Source: Antedon mediterranea (taxonomy: Eukaryota; Echinodermata; Crinoidea; Comatulida; Antedonidae). Taken from it: a stretch of DNA of 64,000 nt. A program made the translations under genes and the position numbers. The stretch is from NCBI RefSeq assembly GCF_964355755.1, contig NC_092670.1:25843795-25907794 (forward strand), written 5' to 3'. Shown one piece after another: positions 46,368-60,684 of the stretch; positions within the stretch are counted from its first letter, which is position 1; each line of letters opens with the position of its first letter. Under the pieces are notes generated by a model, which saw nothing but the letters and a program-made list of their open reading frames with translations, did not search any database and was not told the origin of the DNA.

Positions 46368-49300
46368 ATGAGCTCTGCTGCGAGAAAATCTGTTCAAACT
46401 CTTATGAAAATATTAGATAGTGCAGGGTAAGTAGAGATCCGAATCCGGGACGATTAAAATAACGCAAGTGGATTCGGACTTTTGGCCGAAACATCCCACC
46501 CAATTTGTGGGCCGAAACGTCTCACTTTAGGCCTAGGCTAGGCTACTAGGCCTAGGCCTAGGCCCAGGCCCTATTTTTTGTGTTGGTATTTATTTATTCA
46601 AGTTTTTAAAGGTGTTTAACAATCCGTATTTATTGATATTGGCAATTTTGATTATTGTATAAAATAAATTACTAAAAAAACGTAATTTTATATTCAATTT
46701 ATTACTTCGAAAACTTTGTTTATTTTGTACCAGTGAGCTGTAAGCCGAAGGCTAGTAGAGGGCGTACTCCAGACTGAAAAGTGATTCCAACAGGAGAGGG
46801 GGAACCAACAAGATTGCGGCTGTAAATGTGTTCTAAAACATTATTTAATATAAAAAATAATAATCTAATAAATTACAACACATATTCTTGCCAAAGCACA
46901 GTGAAGTTTTTATAAAATTAAATATATTGTTAATCGCAATGGAATGAACAATTTTGTAGTATTTTCAATTCCTAATGCATCCTAATAATATTAATAAGTG
47001 TCGTGGATATATGTGTTAATATATTGAAAAGGGTATAATAATAATAATAATAATAGTTCATTCTTATATAGCGCATATAAGCAAGCTCTCAATGCGCTGA
47101 ACATTATTACCCCAGTCATTTTTTTTTGGATCAAACACAATTGGAAACGTGCTTCCATAATGCAGCTAGTAATCAGCGCAAAGTTGTGTCCTGATCTAAC
47201 CGAGTACCCATTTATACACCTGGGTGGAGAGAGGCAAACGTAAGTAAAGTATCTTGCCTACGGATACAAGCAATGTGGCGAGAGTTGGATTCGAATCTCG
47301 GTCTCACGATCAGTAGTCCAACGTCCAACACACTGCGCCACACGCCCGTATGAACAATATTAAAATATTAAAGGTAAATTATTACAAATGAAATGATGAA
47401 GGAGTCTCTGAATTTTAATAACGTTGGTGACGCAGTTTGTGTCAAAAACACACAAAGAGCCATATAGGCCCTACTGTATAAAAAGAGGGGTGAATGTGTG
47501 CTTTTTGTATTGGTTCATGCTTTGATGTATCCTAACTTGCATGTAGGCCCTAGCATTTATTTTGTTATTATAAAAAAAATATATACAGTATGTTACCAAA
47601 TCAATACCATTAATAAAATTAATTACTAAAATAAAAACGGAATCTAAGCGTTATTTCATAGATAACAAAATCTAAAAAAAATGCATTAACTGCAGGAAAA
47701 CGCTATACAAAAGAGACGCGTGCGCCCTCAGCGTGCGAATTCTTTGATATAAAAATGGCTTCTAATCTTCAAAGTCGTAACTCTTTATATGGCTCTGACA
47801 TCGTCCAGAGCCATATAAAAGAGTTGTGACTTTGAATGAAGTAGAAGCCATGTTTGTGTCCAACTATTCCTATGTAGAGTATGTAGTTGAGTCCTTTGTT
47901 TTAAAAATGTATAACATTCAAAAGGCTTTAACTATCGAATTTAATAATACAGTAATATCAAAACAATCAATTTGTTTAAAGGCTTTTGTTAAAATAAAAA
48001 TAACATTATAAAGTTACTGCAAACATGATTTTAAACAACAAAAATAGCTTTAATCCATTGAATTTCGGAACGGCTCTGGCTGTGCTCTTTATGCACGCAC
48101 TACGCGTGCGCGTTTAGTTTACTATGATTCTCAATAGGAATGCATTGTTTTTACATTTTACAAAAAAACAAGTGTCCAGCGTCTATAAACAATGTTGAAA
48201 ATATAACAATAACAGAATACATTGGTATTCATCCGGGGAAATGTAAACCCCAGGGTAATGAAAAAAAAGTGACCATGAATTTATTAGGACAGCACCGGAC
48301 ACACTGCGAAAGATAATGGACATGGTTACTACAAAACCCTCAAGGGAAGTCTACCAATCTATAGCCCTTTTCACATAGAATTGTGGCAATATCCCAGTAA
48401 GCAAGCCGGTATTATTGCCGGTCTAGACTCATTCACACAGCCACCCATTCACACAGAAGGTGATATTACGGTAATTTTACGGTTTTCTGTGTAAAAGGCC
48501 ACAGTGAAAAAGGCGCAATATTCAAAGACTACTGTCTTCATAAAATAGAGGTCACAGTTTTTTTAGAAAAAAAAAATTGCGGGCATCGCCGATGAAACAT
48601 GCCATGCACCGCACATGTTTGCTCACATTGTTTTGTGTGTCCGTCGTTTAGTTTTATTGGTTTTTATTTACGCTGCATACAACCTATATTTTTACCCAAC
48701 ACCACTCCGTGCTAATAACTGCCTGATCATGATAGCCATTCTACAGAAACAAAATCTATTAGGCCTACAAATAGATGCGAATTTAATTATCAGAAGCTGC
48801 ACGTGCACCGGAGGATGTTCCTGCTAGAACTATGCTAACTAGGCTTACGTACATTACAGCAAGTTAAATAATCTTTGGACCAACATTTCTATTTTATTTT
48901 CTTATTGGCCGTATTCCATTTTATTATTTACACACTAACCTAAAAAAATATATATACGGTATATTGATATAATCTAATAATTTAATCAGTTAATAGACCT
49001 AAAATAATTGCCACAGTCTTTCTCAATCAAAGAAAATGTCCCGAATTTAACCTTGGTTTATTAATGCTTCGCGTAAGCAGGAGTTATATCGTGGAATTTT
49101 TCACACAGATCAGGCTTACGATCGTGACAGTAATACAGTATTACTGCAATTTTACTAGGTCCAGATGTGGTCTAACGGAAGCTGGCATTAAGGGGTTTTT
49201 ACACTTTCACACATACTGTAGGCCAGTCTGTGTGAATGGGGTTCAAGGTTCTAAATAACTCAAATAGTGTTAAACCGCCAAGAGACTTGAAGCAGGTGCA

Positions 49301-52300
49301 GAATGTCAAATACAATGAACTTTAAAAATTGATTCTTTAGAACAGAAAAATATCGTTAATTATTTTCATGTTAATGACTTCATAAAGGAGATATTTCATA
49401 TTTCATACATTATTAACGCATCTCATCCATGTGTATTAGGGATTGACCGAACATTTAGTCTTGCACCCTGTTACGTAACAAATACCGTGTATCACAACAC
49501 TAACTTGATGCGAAACGGAAAAATGTACACCCAATAATGCTCGGCCCCATGCTTTTACATTACAACGGACTATACCATTTTTTTAACCCACTTACAAGGA
49601 AACCTTCCAGAAAGTATAGGCAGCTTACAAGTAAGCTGTGCAGAATTGACTTTTGGATCGGATGAAGAAGCTGCAATAACAAAAGCTGTTAAACATTCAT
49701 TTCCATCTTTATCATTTGTGAACTTCACCTCAAGAATAACGTACGTCGTAAACTACAAAAAAATCACTTCGCAAAGAAATGATAAAGAACATATTTGATG
49801 ACACAACAGGACTTATATCTTGCAAAGATGAATATGAATTCAGAAAAACAGCACTGTTTATTAACAAACGCATACAACAGGACATACCAGATTTTTTGCT
49901 ATACAGTATTTAAAAAACATGCTTATAAAATAAAACCACACCTTTCATTCTAAGTGGATACCCATCGAAAAAACAACTCATGCGAGAGCATCAATGACAT
50001 TTTGAAATTAAGTGCTAATTGGACAAGCCTTAAAGTTACTGATTTAGTCAAATGGTTAAGGGATATTGTTTTGTTGCAACTTTGCGAATCACTGAGAGCT
50101 ATTTATGAGACCAGAAACAAACTCTTTATCACCTTGGGCTTCAAGATATGCCATAAAACAGTACAACTGGATTAAAAAGCGAAAACAAGACAAGATATTT
50201 AATGACTTTATGGACATATAAGAAAAAAACCAGAAAACGATGACAACAACTGATGACAAACTGACATTTCCAATGGCACCGAAAAGTGCAAGAAAACCAG
50301 GGCAACGCCAAAGGTTGAAAAGAACTGTTACCTTTAAGAAATATAAGACACATATTTAGATTAGTTACCATACTATTATTGTTCAACGTTATACAATGCA
50401 GTATTCATATTATGTAAGACAATTGTGTTAACTTTGCTACGTATTATTCAGTATTAATAATTATTCAGTCCCGGCATTTATATAGTAACAAAAGGGACTA
50501 TATAGTAGAATTTGTATTGTCTAACAAAAAAAATAAATATACATATATTATACTATATTTCATCTATATAACACTGATTATATTTATTATGTCTTAGTAA
50601 TGGTTTTTTAAAAATATAATTAAGAAATATACGGATACCACAAAACAAAAATGGAAAACCGTCGTAGCCCTGTCTGATGCAATTCTTCATATTGGCTCCA
50701 ACTGACGTCAGTTTATCAATGATGGTGTCTGATAACCCATCAGCATCCAGGCTTTGTGCTTCAGCGACACCAACAAACTCTTCATATATTGCATTTTTGA
50801 CAACAATATCGAACAGCGACAACCACTTTGCTCTTTCTTGGATGTATCCTTTGATTCATCAGAGAGGACGGAGAACAAGCAGGCTTTGTGTAGCTCGTTC
50901 TTTATTAATTTTGTTTGTTCAAGAATCATTCATTATATTTCTAAAAGGACGTTCTGATTACTGTAATGTGTATACTTGGCAAGGAACTTTCTACACTAAG
51001 GACCGAAGTTGATGTTCTTGACATATATGTCGCTTATTTGGTAAGATCGTTCTGCGATCTTACGCTAGGCAGTTAATAATAAGATCTCCGATAATGTACG
51101 CAAGTAGTGCCTATTATCCTTGAGGAGTTTTGCAGAAGCAACACTGTGGAGCTCAGATATGGATTTTAGTTTTCCGATGGCATTGTAATGTGCACATGCA
51201 TCAACACTTTCTTCAGCATGTGGAGAACTACACCGATCTGGCAAAAGCTTGTTGGATCTAAAACTGTATTTCCATAACACTTTTTCCAGTTCCCTTATCA
51301 ACTAAAAAAGTGGACTTGCTTATTTTGTCTGCACCAAAATGTCGGCATTTAAAACAGTATACTGTGTCTTCATATTGAGAGTATTCAATCCAAGGATATT
51401 TAAATAAATTGCTTTCCAATTAGATAATATGTTTATACCTTAACCGGCTATTATAATGTGTTATTATTATAATGTGTTTTACAGAGGTTTTATATACTAC
51501 TGTACAATACCAATAGACAGTTTAATGGAAATAATAATAAATAAAAAATGAAATAAATCAAAATTAAAAACGAAATGCAACATAAGATTAACGCACGAGA
51601 AGTAAAGCCATGAATACAACCATGGGACATAAAACTAAAACACAAGACCATGAATACAACCATGGGACATAAAACTAAAACACAAGAGTAAGAAAAGAAT
51701 TTTTAAAGCATTTTGTAATTACTATATTTTCAATTTTTTTTTTTTTTTTTTTACTGAAATTTTATAATATTAAAAATATATGTGCAGTACTAAAAGAAAG
51801 AAATACAAATATGTGACGTGTATTGTAACACATTTTATAAATTGTAAATAAGTATGTATTTTTCTGTCTATGTAAACCGCATTGAGGCTTTCAGCATAAT
51901 GCGCTATATCAAGTACCAGTTATTATTATTATTATGTTGTGGTTATTATATGATGCATGTATGAAATTATGAATGTATGCGAATATATACAGTTTGTGTT
52001 TGGATGTACATGTACAGGGACATATTTATATATAAAACAAGGAAATTTGAAAAATAATTACAATAAATTGCAATAGAAACTGGTTTTTTTTTAAACATAC
52101 AGTTAAATATTTAAGTTTTAGATGTAGAGCAAAGTAGGAAAATAAAAGAAAATTATGAAAAAAGATGGATAATATAAAAGTATAGAATTTTTACGAACAT
52201 ACTACTTATTTTTTATCAAATCGTATAAAGGATAATATATAAGAATATAATTGGGGGAAAAATCAGAATAATATTGGAATATATAAATTAGGAAGATATA

Positions 52301-55300
52301 TAAATCATTGAATTGATCATTTGAAAATGAAATAAATAAAAGTTGTGGTTGACGCCACAAAAGAAAAAAAAAGAATAGGAATCTAAAGCAGAAGGAAACA
52401 GTTATTAGCAAATAACAGAAAAAAGCTAGTACATCTACCTGAGGAATGTGGTCAATAACAGACTTCACTGTCTCACTCAGGTAGTAGAGCTGAAACACCT
52501 AATGCTGAAGAAGAAGCTGCAACAATAGCCAGGCAGAACTTTGCATCCTCTAAAAGGAAGAAAGCCACAGAAAGTGTTTCTGCAAGAAACCCATTTTGAC
52601 AATAATATAACAAGGCAAGATACACTGTGGAAACGTAAAACCTGTCACACCTTTAGAACAACAAATAGTTTAGGAGTGTCTATCTTGTTTAAGTCTAGTT
52701 TAGATGTTAAAGTATATTAAACACAAATTTACAGACGAAGAAGGTAGAATTATAATTTTAAACTTCAGTTATAATAAAAAGGTAAATTTACTTTAAGAAA
52801 CTGGATAGGAAAATATTTTCTCCCCGCAATGATAATCATGAATACATTATAATGAGAGGAGATATGAATTGTATTTTGCAGCATCAAATAGATCAAAGAA
52901 AGAGTAAACTTATCCAAAAATATGATACCTTATCAGATAATGTATGATAAAACACAACATAATTGATATATGGAAGTACTGCCACAGTAATAAAACACAG
53001 TTTACCTGGAGGTGAAAAGATACTTTTCGTAGATTAGACTACTGGTGCATCTCTAGAGCCTCCACAAAAACAGTGAGAGGACCTCCATATTTTCATACCA
53101 TTAAGCAATCTCACTTAAACCCGTAAATATCAACCAAGTGGAAAGGACCAGAAAAACATAATAAATATAATAGAAATCATTAAAATAATGAAACAATTTA
53201 AGTCCAGACCTACAATGGGAATTCTTGAAAGTTAAAATAAAAGAATTCACTCGTAGATATTGTAAAAAGAAGAAAAAAAAAGAATGCAATAGCCCAAAAA
53301 ATAAATTAATGAAGTTGATGAACTAACTAGTTAATTAAATGTTCTCTACTTCGAAAAAAAAACAGTTAGATGACATCTACCTCCAAGAAGCACATGGAAT
53401 AGTTGAATTAGATCAAAATAATGTAGATAATTGTCTTTAAGTTAAGTCTAGCATAAAGAACATGTTATTTTAAATTAAAGATATCTATTTGGTAAATTTT
53501 GTTTTGTTTTGTAGATGTCGATGTCCTACACATTCCCAAGCATTCTCTACCCCAATATCCAATAGAATGGATTGTTCCACACAATCATTTCAAAAGGAAT
53601 ATGCATTTGAGGTATAGTATAGACATAATATCTAGAAATGAAAGCACAGTTATCCGAAAACAATATTTGAAAATGAAAGACATATTTTTAAATGATATTA
53701 ATTGGCACAGAGGTAATTTTGTGTTTTAAAGTAAAAGTTCAGTAAGTTAGGATAGAGTTAAAGTGGAGCTCCACCCAGAAAATTTCTATTTTTCATACAT
53801 TTCACCTGTTATTTAAAAATATCATCCCTCATACTTCATATTTTAAACAAGAAATTCGTCTTTTTACAAAAAATGCTGCTCGCTTGTTGACATATAACAG
53901 TTTTAAAGATATATTGCTCCCCCCCCCCCCCTGAAAAATATTACACGTATGATGTCGTAGTATGTTTTTGAGACAACATCTGCATAAGTAGAAGATGCGA
54001 CTTGCTAATTTCTGCAAGGACTTCCTCTGCGATCAGTGCCTTGCCTTGAATTCGTCTCGAATGCCGTGGTTCATCTAACTCGACTTGGTTGTATGGTGAC
54101 GATGAAGTTGGTTCCGTGGACATTGTCGTCGCAGTAGGATTCGTCTGCTTTTGGATGATATCGTTCATTGGTGTTGGTGAAGTTGGATTGGTCATTGGTG
54201 ATATTGGAACAGCTATCTGCTCTCCTGCTTTGTCAGAAGCAGGTGGTGGATTAATATTTCCGGCACTCCAATGATAACTTCGTAGACAGCGTCTTCCTCC
54301 TCAGCAACTTCCAGTGGTTCGGGATTGATACTGTAGATGGTGGTTCGCATGCTGATGGTTCTATTTCAGGTTCCTTCACCGGCTGAGGTTGAAAAAACTC
54401 TACAAATTTTTTGCTATGCAACAGGTCACGTCGGTTTTTTGAATATCTAATGCTGCTTTCTCTGAATTGAATGCAGACTTCAGACGAAGATGATTGGTAA
54501 CCCATTCTTCGTTGGTGTTATCTAACCCTAACAGGTGATCAACGTCCAAAGAAAAGGTAATACGATTAGTAGCCGGTTAATGAGTGTGGTGTACAATTGT
54601 AAGCATATACAAATTCAGAAAGAAACCTGTGCCATTTACGTTTCTTGTCAGTGTGAAGTCTATCGTGCATCATGCGATTAAAACGCCACACTGGCTATTT
54701 CCCTCAGGGTGATATGGTATAAACTTGTACATAATTCTTTGATGATCTTGCTCTCAAAGTTTCTGCCCTGATTGCTATAGATTCTCATTGGTATGCCATA
54801 ACGCACAAACCAGTTGTTTACCAACAATCGAGCGCCGGTTGTTGCTTTTTAATCTTTCGCTGGAATGGCTTGAGTGAACTTGGTGAACACATTTGTTAAA
54901 ACAAGTACGTTCTCTATTCTGTTGCTGCTTGGTTTTAGAACAATAAGGTCAATGGTGACTATCTCGAGAGGCTTCTTCACAAGCATTGAACTCATAGTTG
55001 GCCGTAGTTTCTTCCCGGCCTTCGACAACATGCAGCGTTGACATTTGTTACAATATTTTAATATATTTATCAATCTCCATCTCGGGCCAGTAACATCGCT
55101 GTCGAGCTAGAGCCATTGTCTTTTTATTGGCTGGATGACCAACATCATCATGTATTGCTTTGAGAATTTTCCGTTTAAGCGTTTCCAGTAGAAGCAATTG
55201 TTTAAATGATTGACCCTTGATTGTTATATTGCGATAGAGTACTTCGAGAGGCGTTCCCACTCTCGGAATAACTTCCTTGTCACCTTGTTCTCCACTTGAA

Positions 55301-58300
55301 TTTTCTGTGCTGTGGGCGGTCTGCCAATCCTATTCTTCCAGAGCTGTACTAGTTTTCCAATTGCTAGATCTGACTGGCAGATTCAGTAAGTCGACGTTTA
55401 ATTTCACATCATTTGTAGTCAGTTATTCAGCAAGTACCACTTCTTCAATAGTCAATCTCAACTTTTCTGGAATTAGCGTGTTAGTTGTAGGATTCTAATC
55501 TTACATGCTATTCCTCCCCATGAACAGTTTTCCGGCGTAGACCATCTGCATTTGCGTTGGATTTTCCTGGCTTGTATTTGGTAGTGAAGTTGAATTGAGC
55601 TATAATTCAGCACGCCATCTCATTTCAATCGCTCCCAGTTTAGCAGTGGTTCTGAAGTAACTATTAGAGGATTGTTGTTTGTGTAAACGATGAATTCTGC
55701 TCCAATGAGAATTATTATTATTGCATTCATTGGCCATAATTCTGCTTCGCAATTACCTATCTCCTCCTATGATAATTGTTTTTAATAGCTGAAAACTGGT
55801 CAAACAGCATATTGTTAAAGACAAACCAAATTTCTTCAAAAAATACTATTTTTATAGATTTGATAAAATACTATACGTTTATACAAACGTATTGCTTGGC
55901 AATGAATATTCTGTCTCCCAGTACTCTATTTCGTACAACGCAAGTGGGTAAATTTATGGGCCCTTTTTGGGAATAAACTTGAAACCTTTTTTATTACTTA
56001 TTTAGGATTGGAATAATCTAGATACAACTACCATAAATCATTTACCTGTAAATACTGTAAATTCATTTAGAAAGCATATAAAAACCCTTTATTTATCTTG
56101 TTTATTATTTTAGGGGTCATTGTGAGACAAGTTTTACTTCTAATTTTGATCCCTAAGATGGTCTTATATTAATTGTTGATTATTGTTTATTGAAATATTG
56201 TTTGTTATATATTGTTTGTAATGACCATCTTAAATAAATGTTTATTGAAACTTGAAAACCTTTAAATATAGTATTACATACTGTAGTAAGTTATACTGTA
56301 AGTTGTGTATAACTATGAAGATAAACAATTTTTACTTCATTAGTATAACAAATTTTAACAATACTGTAATATTATCTTGCATATCCATTACTTAAAAGTA
56401 AATAAATACTGTAGATAATACCAGTAGGCCTACACCTGGTGTTGCTTTGTTTTCAGTTTTTTTTTTAAACCAACGACAAGGTTCAGACTCTGCAAATATA
56501 AAAAGAAAATGGTTTGACTTTTTTAATGATGTTGTCATTTGTATTTGTTTTAAAAACATTTCTGTGCAGATGATTTTTAGAAAATAAGAAAACTACACAG
56601 ATTTTGACCGACCCTTTTCATGCATAAAAGCTTTTAAAATTTGTCAGAAAATCATAAATAATACTAACCACCTGATCATAAAAAATAAAATACAATTATT
56701 CGGAGAGTTTATAGGCCCATTGCGTTACGAATGTCGAAAAATATTGTGCATTAGCCATACATGATTTTGGTATTCTAGTGTGTAAAATAATATATAATTG
56801 TTTGATTAGTGATCCGCAGCTGTACGGCAAAGGTTGTGGGAAATTGAACATTTTGTTTACAGGAATGGTGGGGTATGTGGGTCAATACGACTTTAGGAAG
56901 TAACTCCCCTATAATATGCACAGTACTATAGTTTAGTTTAGGATTATATTTTTGTCCTATACATCAGTAGGCCATGGACTTTGTTCTGAAAGAAAAGTTG
57001 ATTGTTTGATTTAATTGATTAATAAGCTTAATCAACTACAGAATGAAAACTGAATCCACTCATAATCCCATCATCAAAACATTTATGTATTTAATACCCT
57101 TAATAATTCAATACTGTAGAGCATTTCATACTATATCTTTACCTTACACTAGATGTTTACTAGGCCTAATGATTGCTAAACAAATAAAATTGATAATAAA
57201 TCAATATTTCTTAAAATTAATAAATAGAATATCTATTTAACGTCATTTACCGACGAAAGAACAATAATTAAAACGTTATGTCAAAATTCGAGCAGTGTTT
57301 TTTGTAAGAAATATTTCTAAAAATAAATCAGTTTTCTGTACATGTCATATTTTTCCCGTTTTTTTTTTTTTACTTTCAATTTAACATAAAGCTGAGAAAG
57401 TCTGACTGTAGCTTTTCTTTATGTTTTATGAATAGTAATTCTTTTTTTCAGATGGCCTGTTCAAATATCCGTTACGGAGAGGGAGTAACACAAGAAGTTG
57501 GGATGGTTAGTATACTCTGAAAGAATTCTCTTTTATTAGGTCAATAAATATACACTAGCAGGTACCCGTCCAATGGATGGGTATCCTCATAATGATTGTA
57601 GAGATAATAGAGTAATATAGTACAATGCAGTATACACAAATCTATAAATGGATGTATAATGCCGAGAGGTACATTGCATTTATATTAGAAGGAAGATAAA
57701 GATAAATGCCAGTGTCTTTTTGTTTTGTTTTAAATACAAATGTACAGTTCGCAAATAATAGTAGTGCTCACTGTAAAATGAATGTTTGAAAAACATGCAG
57801 TCACAAATAAACCCAGAATCTCGTAAACGTAATATACATCTGTACTGTATCTTTGTTCTTGTAGTGTTTATGTAAATATATTAAAATAATAGATGTTTAT
57901 ATTATTTTATTGATTAATATTATTATGTCATTTTTTTCCATCCTCATGTTTGGTATTCGACATAATCCTGCATTTCATAGTGGTCTGGTAAATTGTCATG
58001 TTTTTTAAAAGCTTCCAAAGTATGTTAATATTATTTCCAGCTGGAAAACAGTGACTTAGTTGAATTTGGTTGAATATTCTTGCAGTATCCTGTTGTTCAA
58101 TTGTTGCATGGAGAAAAGAATTTACTCCATGGTAGTTGACTCTCTTGATTTGTGGTGGTTTGTCTTTAAGATGAACAACAATGTATGGCCTAATTAGAAA
58201 GAAGTAAATATGATTGCAACTTCATCCTCCTTGTAGGCCTACACCCCTTAAAAAATAAATTACATAAAATGTAATGCAAAACATAATGTTAGCATAATGT

Positions 58301-60646
58301 AGTTTACAATATTTCATATCATAAAACCCTACCGGGAGCTAATGAAATAAGAAGCCTCTCTTTTAGTCAGACATTATATCGGCCTAAAAGTGGGCCGAAT
58401 TGTTCCGTCACACCTGGGCCGAATTGTTCCGTCACACCTGGGCCGAACCATCTCGCATTCAATTATTAACTATTGCCTACATACTGTAGCAGCTTTGGAA
58501 TATTAATTAGTAAGAAACATAATCTAGCCTAGTGTTATCACTGCATTTTGTGTTTGGAAAAATGGTAAAAAAGGTGCTCAATCTTATCATGAGGAAAAAG
58601 ACAAATGGTCCAAAGTTGACCTGTCAATTGCTTGGGTAAACAATCAATGTGTCAATATTAACTTAGAAGGTGCAAAGTGTTAACTACATTGCTGTACTGT
58701 AGTCAGTACAGTTAGGTTTGAATTGATTTTAAACCTGTGCATACAGAAAAATCTCTGAAATTTACTTAATAACCTAAATTTACGAATATTCTCAAATACA
58801 AACGCTACCATACATAATTGAGGGGTTTTACTGTACTGTAGTATTAGCAGAAGAAATATATCACTTTAGTGTAACAAAAACAATATGAATAAGTGTAGAC
58901 AAGGCTTTATTCATAATACAAAATTGTTAGTATTTTGCAATTTGTTCAATATCCTATTAGCATAGTTTGTATCAATAAACAAGTTATAGATTGTGTGTCT
59001 ATCTTGACATATTCCAATACCCATATCAAATTCACTAAGAAAAACATTTAAACAAATATTCTTTTATTTGCTTTTTTTTCCAGGACTTTAAAAACCTTGG
59101 TGCTAAGAATATTTGTGTTGTCACTGATAAAACGGTAGTTTTTTTTTTCTTGTTATTTTATAATAAATTTGAATTATTGCCCAAGAAGGTGGTGATAGAA
59201 TTAAAATAACTTTGCATGACCAAAAGAGTATCTAAAAAATTCCAGATACATGATTCCCAATGAGTTTAGAACTGCTGTTCACTTCTAATTGTATTAACAT
59301 TAAATAAAGCAATGTTTCACTTACCGTAAACCAATCACTGAATATACGTTATTAATGTTTTTTTTGTATATTGATACTATACTGTACCTTACTATTTTAG
59401 ATTAGTAAACTTCCCCCAATGAAGACAGTTCTGGACTCTCTCCAGATTCAAAGGCTGAACTTTCAAGTGTTTGATGATGTCAGAGTGGAGCCTACAGATA
59501 TTAGGTAATTTCATGGTTTCAATTATTTAGTGATCTTTTTTGTAAAATTTGATGTGCGCAAAATTATTTTGAAAGTTTGTGTTCTTCACACCTGCTATGA
59601 TGAATATATTACAATTTTTTTCATGAACTCTAAATGTTAAATAATGCCACACATGCACATCAAACTTGTGTGTTTTAATGCCAATTTGTATAAACATTAT
59701 GCGTATTCTTAAATTTAATTTATAAATTTTACCTACAGTACTGACAGCATATCATGTTCCATAACCCGCGGTTTTTGCATGTGTAAAAAAGAATAATTGC
59801 CGCGTGCCTGTATTTGCTGCGTGGACCATGACGTCATTCAGCTTCTTACTGGTAAAATAAATATGAAACTTGCGATGCGACGCCTGCGACAACAACACAC
59901 TTGGGTATCAGTATTGTTTAGGCCACCAATTAATGTATGTAACAAAGTTTATTATCCAAAGTACCCTCCAGGATTACATTAAAGTCAGATCAAAATTGAT
60001 ACAAACAGTAGAAAATATATATAAATCCAAAGGCAAATTACTGAAAAAATGACAATGCTGTGGGTATCAGCAGTGGCTAGATATCAATGGATATACAAAA
60101 ATAAAGCGAAAAGCTAATGAATCAAAACGATAAAGTAAAACAGCCAGAAAAGTTAGCAAAGCTTTCGAGCAACTAGCCCTTCATCAGTGCAAGTGAAAGG
60201 TACTTGGACAAAGATAAAATTATCCAAAGTACCCTCCAGGATTACAGCAAAGTCAGATCAAAATTGATACAAACAGTAGAAAATATATATAAATCAAAAG
60301 GCAAAATACTGAAAAAATGACAATGCTGTGGGTATCAGCAGTGGCTAGATCTCAATGGAGATACAAAAAAAAAGTGAAAAGCTAAATCAAAACGTAAAAG
60401 TAAAACAGCCAGAAAAGTTAGCAGAGCTTTCGGGCAACTATAGCCCTTCATCAGTGCAATCAATCAATCAATCAATTTCACTTGCACTGATGAAGGGCTA
60501 GTGTTGTCCGAAAGCTCTGCTAACTTTTCTGGCTGTTTTACTTTATTGTTTTGATTTAGCTTTTCGCTTTTTTTTTTGTATCTCCATTGAGATTCAGCCA
60601 CTGATACCCACAGCATTGTCATTTTTTTTCAGTAATTTGCCTTTGG

Positions 60647-60684
<38 letters not shown>

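Noticed and set aside
53499-53729. Open 76-codon frame ([20 protein letters not shown]...)
   Set aside because: An AG-ending acceptor-like site precedes it, but no domain, donor or neighbouring exon supports a gene. It may be a repeat-derived stretch.
59797-60052. Two overlapping frames with Cys- and Arg-rich starts
   Set aside because: They run into the Penelope-type repeat and have no splice or domain support.
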